Below, in pieces: positions 55,661 to 64,000 of a stretch of DNA of 64,000 nt. The notes beneath the pieces were generated by a model. The model did no database searches. It saw nothing but the letters and a program-made list of their open reading frames with translations, and had not been told where the DNA came from. The stretch is from Elymus sibiricus (taxonomy: Eukaryota; Streptophyta; Magnoliopsida; Poales; Poaceae): the NCBI GenBank assembly GCA_039707655.1, contig CM077666.1, forward strand, positions 287,297,166-287,361,165. The letters run 5' to 3'. Position 1 is the first letter of the stretch, and every line of letters starts with the position of its first letter. A program made the position numbers and the translations under genes.

Positions 55661-57151
55661 CGATCAATCGTAGTCCTTTCTATAAGTAAGAGTGTCGAAC
55701 TCAACGAGGAGCAGAAGGAAATGACAAGCGGTTTTCAGCAAGGTATTCTCTGCAAGCACTGAAATTGTAGGTAACAGATAGTTTGGTAGCAAGGTAATTC
55801 GTAACAAGTAACAAGTAGTAACGGTAACAAAGGTGCAGCAAGGTGGCCCAATCCTTTTTATAGCAAAGGACAAGCCGGAACGAACTCGTATAATAAGCAA
55901 AGCATTCTCGAGGACACATGGGAATTCCATCTAGTCACTTTCATCATGTTTGTTTGATTCGCGTTCGCTTTGATAATTTGATATGTGGGTGGAACGGTGC
56001 TTGGGTGTTGTTCTTACTTGAACAAGCCTCCCACTTATGATTACCCCCTCTCGCAAACATCCGCAACTACGAAACAGGAATTAAGATAACTCTAACCATA
56101 GCATGAAACATATGGATCCAAATCAGCCCCTTATGGAATAGCGCATAAACTAGGGTTTAAGCTTCTGTCACTCTAGCAACCCATCATCTAATTACTACTC
56201 CACAATGGCTTCCCTTAGGCCCAAAGATGGTGAAGTGTCATGTAGTCGACGTTCACACGACACCACTAAAGGAAGCAACAACATACATATCATCAAAATA
56301 TCGAACGAATACCAAATTCACATGATTACTTATGACAAGACTTCTCCCATGTCCTCAAGAACAAAAGTAACTACTCACAAATCATATTCATGTTCAAGAT
56401 CAGAGGGGTATTGAATAGCATTAAGGATCTGAACATATAATCTTCCACCAAATAAACCAACTAGCATCAACTACAAGATGTAATCAACACTACTAGCAAC
56501 CCACAGGTACCAATTTGAGGTTTTGAGACAAAGATTGAATACAAGAGATGAACTAGGGTTTGAGATGAGATGGCGCTGGTGAAGATGTTGATGAAGATTG
56601 GTCCTCCCACGATGAGAGGATCGTTGGTGATGTTGATGGCTTCGATTTCCCCCCCCCGGAGGGAAGTATCCCCGGCGGAATCGCTTCGCCGGAGAGCAAA
56701 ATAGCTCCTGCCCAGGTTCCGCTTCGAGACGGCGGCGCTTCATCCCAAAAGTCTTCTCTTTAATTTTTTAGGGCAAATGAGCTTATATAGCAGAAGGAGG
56801 GGGCCAGACGCCAGCTAGGGGCCCCACAAGGCATCAGGGCGCGCCCAGGGGGGGCGCCATGTTGCCTTGTGGGCAACTGGTGGGTCCCCTCCATTATTTC
56901 TTCTTTCCAGTATTTTTTATATATTCAATAAAGAATCTCCGTGGAATTTCAAGTCAATTGGAGCTCTGTAGGATAGGTATCTCTGATGTGGCTATTTCAG
57001 GTCCAGAATTCCAGCTGCCGGTATTCTCCCTCTTCATATAAATCTTGCAAATTAAGAGAGAAAAGGCATAAGAATTGCATCATAAAGTGAAATAATGATC
57101 AAATACATTATAAATAATAGTAGGAAATCATGATGCAAATTGGACGTATCA
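55661..57151 (-). mobile_element. Gypsy-type LTR, reverse strand (TGATACGTCC family)
   Basis: On the minus strand it begins TGATACGTCCAATTTGCATC at 57151 and runs about 1.49 kb to GTTCGACACTCTTACTTATA near 55681 and GGACTACGATTGATCG at 55661. Both ends are familiar from a Triticeae Gypsy LTR family, with the last few tens of bases missing. No internal region is present, so it is a solo or truncated LTR. I could not match a 5-bp duplication. Confidence 0.6.
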
Positions 57152-57278
57152 TGGATCCAGACCTCTGTAAACGGAGCGACGAAGGCCTCGCCGCCACCGT
57201 CACCGGTGGCGTGCGGGCTTGCCCGGCGACCTCCTCGGGTGGCAGCGAGGAGGGGGAGGACAAGTGTAGGTGGCGGCG
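57152..57278. other. GC-rich fragment between two LTRs
   Basis: 127 bp of GC-rich sequence (CGCCGCCACCGTCACCGG and similar) between the right end of one LTR and the left end of the next. It may be the 5'-ward continuation of the reverse LINE at 54560-55660. Confidence 0.35.
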
Positions 57279-57442
57279 TGCTACTTGTAGTCTGCGTTGG
57301 TATTTCCCCGAAGAGGAGAGGATGATGCAGTACAGTAGAGATAAGTATTTCCCTCAGTTAAGAACCAAGGTTATCAATCCAGTACGAGAACCAAGCAAAA
57401 TTCCGTTAAGCGCACCTGCACACACAAGAGCAAACACTTGCA

Positions 57443-59543
57443 TGTAGGATATATGCCCTAGAGGCAGTAATAACAGTTATTTTGTATCTCCGAGTTTGTA
57501 ATGAATGTTTATGTTCCATGCTATAACTGCAATGATTCTCGAGTCTACAATAACCACAAGGCTCGAAGGGAAACTCATGTGCACGTGTGGTATAATAAAC
57601 GGTAAAATGTATTCCTAGTCTTGCCTCTAAGACTGGCTCAAGTATTGCATGATGATCCTGTTTTCCTGATCATGGGCATGACTATGCCGGCAATTTTGAG
57701 GGCACAATTAGTAGAACACTTGTGTTGAATCGCCCCGAATTGATGTTATGCTATGAGATACATTCGTCACAAGTTAATGGTTAATAACACAGAGATAGTT
57801 AATGTTTGCATAATTCCTTAGACCATGAGAGTATTGAGTTCCTTCGTACTTGCTTCGTGAACTTTGGGGTTTGTTAAACGTCGTCCGTAACTGGGTGGCT
57901 ATTACGACGGCTTACGGGTTCACGGAAAAGTATGACAAGAAACGAGATAGCTCAAGATTGGAATTTGCTCCTCCGACGATGGAGAGATATTCTCGGGCCC
58001 TCTCGGTGTTACGGTATCCATCATCGTCTAGCCAGACACATTGTGATTTGATCACTGGGATGCCGGAACGCGGATACGAGAAAAGAGAACAAAACCGGTA
58101 ACGAGGTAACTTGCATAGTGGACAAGTTGTTGATCCACGGGGATGCAGAAAATCTCACCTCGGGTGTTTGTAATATATCATGAAGCAACAGGAATAGCAC
58201 ACGGCAACTAGAGGTTCGCTCGAATATTCAATCGTGTGGGTATAGGGGTCAATATGGGTGTCCACGGCTCCGATGTTGATCATTGATCCGAAAGTGTTTC
58301 GGGTCATGTCTATACTTCACTGAACCTATAGGGTCACACGCTTAAGGGTCATCTATCTGCTGAATACTAGACAGGGAGTCTGAGAGAAAATCACCGGAAA
58401 AGTTTCGGAGACAACGGAAACGTTCCGGAGAGAACACCGGAATAGTTTCGGTGAAACTGAAAAGTTGTTTCAGGGTATTCCATTAAGTCATATTGGTTCC
58501 GGCACATGCCTAGAAATTCTTGGAGGGTGCCAGAATTGTTCTGGTAACTTCTGGAATTTTTCCGGAGAGAAAAACCGTAAATGTTCCGGAGCAGCCGGAA
58601 CCACAATGGTAGCTTTTCGCTGAAGAAAAACATTGTTCCGGAATTGTTTCGGAATGCGTTCAAAATTGTTTTAGTGGGTACTAGAATTATTCTAGGCACA
58701 CAGAAATAATTTGGGATTTAACAGACGCAGAAAAAATGTCTTCGTGAATAGTGAAAGTGCTTTATAGATATTTTTTGGAAAGCACCTTTTGGGATATTTC
58801 CCAAAAGGCTTCTAGAAGGGCTTGGGGGCCAAGGAAGCCCCTCATGGGGGGGGGGGCAAGGGGTGGCCGGCCAAGGGAGGAGGAGCTCCTTGGAGCTCCA
58901 CATGCCATCCCTTTTTGCTTTATTCTTTTATGTAAAGACATCAAGTGGGGGTACTTTTGGTATTTTTGAATGCCAACTTTACCCCTTGGCTTTCCTATAA
59001 ATAGAGGTGGATGGGTGCTCTCCAAACCTCATGCTTGCTCTCATACACATGCCATAGACTTGTCTGGCTTCTCTCTCCCTCCCAGCGAAATAGTTTCGTA
59101 GAGCCGAAAGGCTGTCTGGGTTCCGGCAGGAACTAGTTCTGGACGGTGAAGCCCTGCCGGATAGCTGACACCGTATGTGTGCAACCCCGTAGAGAGGTCG
59201 TAGTTTCGATCTTTTGCCCGAGGGGCTATTCGAGTGTCCTCCCGAAGGGTTGTCCGAGTTTCCATTCGAGTTTTGAAGGTCCTCCCGAAGGGCTGTTCGT
59301 GACATCGTCCAAGGGACTGTCCGACCGCCTCCCGAAGGGCTGTCCAATGAGGGATTACATCCTTGCGGTTGGGAGGTTGTAAATCCTAGCTGCAGGGATC
59401 TGCACCGACAATCTACACCGACTCTTCTTCCGCTGCGCTACGAGTCGGTACGGATCAGATCAAACCCTGTATGCAGTCGACATAGTGATCCTGGGAGTGC
59501 TCGCTGTACCGAATTTTTTTGTTTTCTGTCGCGTTCCCCTACA
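57443..59543 (+). mobile_element. Solo Copia LTR, 2101 bp
   Basis: Starts TGTAGGATATATGCCCTAG and ends GTCGCGTTCCCCTACA, flanked by perfect 5-bp copies TTGCA (57438-57442 and 59544-59548). There is no second LTR or internal region, so it is the product of LTR-LTR recombination. The ATATGCCCTAGAGGCA(G)TAATAA start places it in the same broad group as the Angela LTR but in a different family. A TATAAATAG box lies at 58996-59004. Confidence 0.9.
59216..59345 (+). repeat. Degenerate tandem repeats CCCGAAGGGCTGTCCGA in the solo LTR
   Basis: Four to five units around the core CTCCCGAAGGGCTGTYCG, spaced about 25-35 bp, the core CCCGAAGGG being near-palindromic. They lie about 215 bp downstream of the TATA box, so in the transcribed part of the LTR. 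Confidence 0.75.
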
Positions 59544-60917
59544 TTGCACCCAACGCAAATAAGAGGGTTGTCAATCCTCTTAGCGGTTATTTGCAAGGAT
59601 TAAATCTTATAGAGATAAATTGATAAACTAAAATACTAATTAAAATAAAAGTAAATAAATTGCAGCAAGGTATTTTTTGGTTTTTAATATATGATAAAGT
59701 AGACCGGGGGCCATAGTTTTCACTAGAGGCTTCTCTCTCGAACGCATAGCATACGGTGGGTAAACAAATTACTATTGGGCAATTGATAGAAAAGCAAATA
59801 ATTATGACGGATTCATGGCAATGATCATGTATATAGGCATCACATCCGAGACAAGTAGACCGACTCCTGCCTGCATCTACTACTATTACTCCACCCATCG
59901 ACCGCTATCCAGCATGCATCTAGGGTATTAAGTATGAAACAGAGTAACGCCTTAAGCAAGATGACATGATGTAGACAAAGTAAACTCAAGCAATATGATT
60001 AAACCCCATCTTTTTATCCTTAATGGCAACAATACAAATACGTGTCATGTCCCCTTCTGTCATTGGGATTGAGCACCGCAAGATTGAATCCATCACAAAG
60101 CACCTCTCCCATTGCAAGATAAATCAATCTAGTAGGCCAAACCAAATCGATAGATCAGAGAGAAATACAAAACTATAATAATCATGCATAAAAGAGTTCA
60201 GAGAAGACTCAAATATTTCTCATGAATAATCTGATCATAAACTCACAATTCATCGGATCCCAACAAACACACCGCAAAAGAAGATTACATCGGATAGAAC
60301 TTCAAGAACATCGAGGAGAACATGGTATTGAAGATCAAAAGGAGAGAAGAAGCCATCTAGCTACTAGCTATGGACCCGTAGGTCTATGGTAAACTACTCA
60401 CACATCATCGGAAGGGCATCAAGGTTGATGTAGAAGCCCTCCGTGATCGATTCCCCCTCCGGTAGAGTATCGGAAAAGGCCTCCAGATGGGATCGCGGAA
60501 GAACAGAGGCTTGCGACGGCGAAAAGGTTTTCTCTTCTGTCTTTCTGTTGGTTTGGGAATATTTATGAATTTATAGCGAAGGAATTAGGTCAAGATGTGC
60601 CACGAGGGGCCCACAAGCCTGGGGGCGCGCCCTCCAGGCTTGTCGCCTCCTCGTGGCTCTTCTGGTCTTCTCCTGAAGCTTCCTGGGTCTCTTCTGGTCC
60701 AGAAAAAATTAATCCAAAGTTTTTTCTCTCGTTTGGACACTTTTTGATAATGATTTTCTGAAAAGGCAAAAACAAGCAGAAAACAGCAACTGGCACTGGG
60801 CACTGGGTTAATAGGTTAGTCCCAAAAAATGATATATAATGGCATATAATTGCATATAAAACATCCAAGATTGATACTATAATAGCATGGAACAATCAAA
60901 AATTATAGATACGTTGG

Positions 60918-60997
60918 AGCCTCTGGGCCTGCCTCGAATCGGCAGTTTCTCGAGAGCCAGGCCCACGCGATGCACTTGGGCTGCGGGGACTGCACGC
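60918..60997. other. 80-bp spacer between two head-to-head Gypsy LTRs
   Basis: Unassigned sequence CCTCTGGGCCTGCCTCGAAT and following, more GC-rich than its neighbours. It separates the truncated 5' end of the reverse LTR from the 5' end of the forward LTR. Confidence 0.5.
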
Positions 60998-62686
60998 TGA
61001 TACGTCTCCAACGTATCTATAATTTATGAAGTATTCATGCCATGTTTATTATAGTTTTGTATGATTTTGGTGCACTTTTATATCGCTTTTATATGATTTT
61101 TATGGACTAACATATTGACCTAGTGCCCAGTGCCAGTTGCTGTTTTCTGCTTGTTTTTGGTTTTCCAGAAAATCCATATCAAATGAAATCCAAATGCAGT
61201 GAAACTTTTTGACGATTTTTTCTGAAAGGAAACAGACCCAGGAAGCTTCGGGGGAGCAGCAGAAGACCCACAGGGGCCCCACAAGCCACCAGGGCGCGCC
61301 ACCCCCCAAGCGCGCCCTGGTGCCTCGTGGGCCCCTTGTGGCACCTCTTTGCGTGATTCCAACGCTGAAAAATCATATATATTCAGAAACCCCCGAAAGT
61401 TAATCTAGATGAGTTTTTACGCCGCCGCAAGCCTCTGTACCAAGGAGATCCCATCTGGAGCCCTTTTCCGGCACCCTGCCGGAGGGGGGAAATCATCACC
61501 GGAGGCCATCTTCATCATCCTAGCGGTCTCCATGACGAGGAGGGAGTAGTTCACCCTCGGGGCTGAGGGTATGTACTTGTAGCTATGTGTTTGATCTCTC
61601 TCTCTCTCGTGTTCTTGATTTGGCACGATCTTGATGTACCGCGAGCTTTGTTAATATAGTTGGATCATATGGTGTTTCTCCCTCTCTATCTTGTTGTGAT
61701 GAATTGAGTTTTTACCTTTGAGGTTTCACTATTATCAGATTGAATAATTTTATGGATTTGAGAACACTTGATGTATGTCTTGCATATGAATACCCGTGGT
61801 GACAATGGGGTATTATATTGATTCACTTGATGTATGTTTTGGCACTCAACTCGCGGATTCCCGAGGTGACATTGGGGTAATCTATGCATAGGGGTTGATG
61901 CACGTTTTCGTCCTACTTTCTCCGGTAGAAATCTTGGGGCACTCTTTGAAGTTCTTTGTGTTGGATTGAATATTATGAATCTGAAGTTGTTTGATGCATA
62001 TCGAATAATCAACTCACGGATACTTGTGGTGACATTGGAGTATCTAGGTGACATTAGAGTTGGTTGATGCGTATCATATGGTGTTATTTTAGTACGTACT
62101 CTAGGGCTGTTCGTGACACTTATAGGGATGGCTCAATAGATTGATCGGAAAGGATAACTTTGAGGTGGTTTCGTACCCTACAACAATTTCTATCTTATGT
62201 TCTCCGCTAATAGGAACTTTGAAGTGATTCTTTATCGCACGTTGAGGGATTGTTATATGATCCAATTATGTTAGCATTGTTGAGAGATTGCAGTAGTGAA
62301 AGTATGAACCCTAGGCCTTGTTTCTAAGCATTGCAATACCGTTTGTGCTCCGTTTTATCACTTGCTACCTTGCTGTTTTTTTATTTTCAGATTATAAAAA
62401 CCTATATCTACTATCCATACTACACTTGTATCACCATCTCTTCGCCGAACTAGTGCACCTATACAATTTACCATTGTATTGGGTGTGTTGGGGACACAAG
62501 AGATTTCTTGTATTTTGTTGCAGGGTTGTTTGAGAGATACCATCTTCATCCTACGCCTCCCACGGATTGATAAACCTTAGGTCATCCACTTGAGGGAAAA
62601 TTGCTACTGTCCTACAAAACTCTGTGCTTGGAGGCCCAACACGAGTCTACAAGAATAAGTTGTGTAGTAGACATGAAGCTCTTTTC

Positions 62687-62699
62687 TGGCGCCGTTGCT
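62687..62699 (+). promoter_or_regulatory. Primer-binding site of the Gypsy element
   Basis: TGGCGCCGTTGCT, about ten bases after the LTR end, is the site seen in Sabrina/WHAM-like elements (TGGCGCCGTTGCC). Confidence 0.75.
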
Positions 62700-62810
62700 A
62701 GGGAGGTAAGTGCTTGAAGGTATATCTTTAGATCTTGCAATCGAATCTTTTAGTTTCTTGTTTTATCACTAGTTTAGTTTTATAAAAAGAAAACTACAAA
62801 AAAAATAGAA

Positions 62811-63700
62811 TTGAGGTTGCCTCATATTATTCGTCTTTATAATGTCTTTCTTGAAAATGATGGTTCGGAAAATTGTGCTCAATTGATAGAAGAAGAATTC
62901 AATAAAATATTTGGCATAAAATCTTTGAATGATGAGGATGATTGCAATGTTGTTAGTATGCTTTCTATGAATATCCATGATGCTGATGATATGCAAAGGC
63001 ATAAGCTTGGGGATGCTATGTTTGATGAATATGATATTTTTAGCCCCCCCAGTTTTGATGAGAAAATTTATTATGATGATAGCATGCCTCCTATTTATGA
63101 TGATTATATTGATAAAAGTGGATTTGGAGAGGTCATGACTTTATTTAATGATGATTCCACTATTTTGGAAGAGGTTTTAATTGATTATGACAAAAAGTTG
63201 CTATCTATGATGATTATTGTGATGACATGTATGCTATAAAGAATAATGATAACTATGAAACTTGTCACCATGATTTTAATTTTCAATTGGATTATGCCAA
63301 TCAAGTATCGCATGATAGTTATTTCATTGAATTTGCTCCCACTACTATTCATGAGAATAAATTTGCTTATGTGGAGAGTAATAAAATCTCTATGCTTGTG
63401 GATCATGAAAAGAATGCTTTATGTGATAATTATATTGTTGAATTCATTCGTGATGCTACTGAAAATTATTATGAGAGAGGATCATATGCTTGCAGGTGTT
63501 GCAATAATACCAAGTTTCCTCTCTATGTGTTGAAAGTTTTGAAGTTATGCTTGTTTTGCCTTCCTATGCTAGTTGATTCTTGCTCCCATAAACTAATTGC
63601 TCACAAAATGCCTATGCATAGGAAGTGGGTTAGGCTTAAATGTGCTTTTCATATGCTTCATGATGCTCTCTTTGTGTTTCAATTCTTTACTTTTATGTGA
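62811..63700 (+). pseudogene. Conserved Gypsy internal ORF of unknown function, frameshifted
   Basis: Two overlapping frames, 62811-63239 and 63227-63700, together give the acidic, Asp- and Tyr-rich protein (DDYIDKSGFGEVMTLFNDD, then NNDNYETCHHDFNFQLDYAN, RGSYACRCCNN and MPMHRKWVRLKC) seen near the 5' end of many Triticeae Gypsy elements. The change of frame falls near 63200, where the second frame read backwards gives YDDYCDDMYAIKN. I know of no assigned function; it is not a standard gag or pol domain. It is followed by GTTGGGAGACAACCCAACAT, a perfect hairpin at about 63750. Confidence 0.6.
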
Positions 63701-64000
63701 GCATCATTGAAATAATCATGCCTAGCTAAAAATGCATTAAAAAAGCGCTTGTTGGGAGACAACCCAACATTTATACCTACTGTTTTTGTGTCTTCACATG
63801 ATTAAGCTACTGTATTAATCATATTTTTTATGTTTTCTTTCAATAATGTGCCAAGTAAAGCCTTTGGGATAGTGTGGATGCTGGTTGATTTGATTCTGTG
63901 CAAAAACAGAAACTTTTGCGTCCAGTGCTGGAATTTATATTCTTGTACTGGAGCGTGAGAAAATTCTGAAATTTTTACACAGTATTTGGTTACAAATTTT
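63701..64000 (+). other. Gypsy internal non-coding region to window edge
   Basis: AT-rich, with the hairpin TTGGGAGACAACCCAA near 63751. No open frame of note before the window ends. Confidence 0.5.

Larger units (their letters stand above)
57279..60917 (-). mobile_element. Gypsy LTR, reverse strand (Sabrina/WHAM-like), split by a solo Copia LTR
   Basis: On the minus strand it should start TGATACGTCTCCAACGTATC. Here it is cut at 60917 within CTCCAACGTATCTATAATTT, and it ends with CAGACTACAAGTAGCA at 57279. Familiar internal words include TCGATCACGGAGGGCTTCT, CTTTTGCGGTGTGTTTG and GATGCATGCTGGATAGCGGT. Without the inserted solo LTR and one target copy it is about 1.53 kb, a normal length for the family. 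Confidence 0.75.
60998..64000 (+). mobile_element. Gypsy retrotransposon, 5' part, runs off the window
   Basis: A 5' LTR from TGATACGTCTCCAACGTATC at 60998 to about 62676 (ending GACATGA, where CA is expected), then AGCTCTTTTC and a primer-binding site. The internal region continues past the window end. It is a diverged relative of the reverse LTR at 57279-60917. Confidence 0.8.

Noticed and set aside
54875..55704. Proline-rich frames of 100-155 codons on both strands
   Set aside because: They lie in a GC-rich LINE 3' region read in reverse, with no domain and several overlapping frames.
55693..57156. 5-bp duplication for the TGATACGTCC-family LTR
   Set aside because: The right flank is TGGAT and no matching copy exists at the left end, which is probably truncated.

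Overview
This is plant nuclear DNA, almost certainly Triticeae (wheat, Aegilops or a close relative). Three intron-containing plant genes lie in a low-copy island at about 9.2-22.1 kb. The rest is nested transposable elements with wheat-type termini: an Angela/BARE/WIS-type Copia LTR starting TGTTGGAAATATGCCCTAG, Gypsy LTRs starting TGATACGTCTCC and TGATACGTCC, Stowaway MITEs with CTCCGTTC termini, a Triticeae-type Helitron and several LINEs. Family names come from recognising termini by eye and were not checked by search.

Layout. 1-7.25 kb: decayed retrotransposon and CACTA debris with a clean 310-bp hAT MITE (4639-4948). 9.2-12.8 kb: a plus-strand AGC-VIII protein kinase of KIPK type (782 aa, one coding intron, probable 5'UTR intron). 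13.7-16.5 kb: a minus-strand neutral/alkaline invertase (6 exons, 591 aa, probably organelle-targeted). 17.1-22.1 kb: a minus-strand class I histone deacetylase, the HDA9 orthologue (14 exons, 430 aa, catalytic residues present). The kinase and invertase converge on a Stowaway MITE. The invertase and HDA9 genes are in tandem only about 560 bp apart. No shared pathway joins the three genes.

22.5-53.5 kb is a nest. Matching termini (CAGTGGCGGATC) at 23644 and 53472, flanked by 8-bp copies GATGTCGT/GATGTCAT, suggest one old hAT element that was later split. Inside it are (a) a 4.5-kb Helitron (24222-28769) carrying an intron-containing, broken calnexin fragment; (b) a 5'-truncated LINE (34250-41487), whose ORF1 is interrupted by a PIF/Harbinger element (35566-37535) and whose ORF2 has two stop codons; (c) a second 5'-truncated LINE (41626-53354), whose coding region is interrupted by a complete Angela-type Copia element (43302-52335). 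The Copia element has 1862-bp LTRs with only two differences that I could find and an uninterrupted 1327-codon gag-pol, so it is very young. For the LINE, Harbinger and Copia insertions, removing the insert plus one target-site copy restores the interrupted reading frame or target.

53.5-64 kb: a Ds-like hAT element, a reverse-strand LINE tail, a reverse-strand Gypsy-type LTR, and a second reverse-strand Gypsy LTR that contains a 2.1-kb solo Copia LTR (57443-59543, TSD TTGCA). Last comes a plus-strand Gypsy element (60998 to the window edge) with LTR, primer-binding site and a frameshifted conserved ORF of unknown function.

I found no convincing tRNA, rRNA or CRISPR. Nothing here looks like a new enzymatic system. 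The most notable items are the reconstructable insertion history, the Helitron gene capture and the nearly new, apparently intact Copia element.
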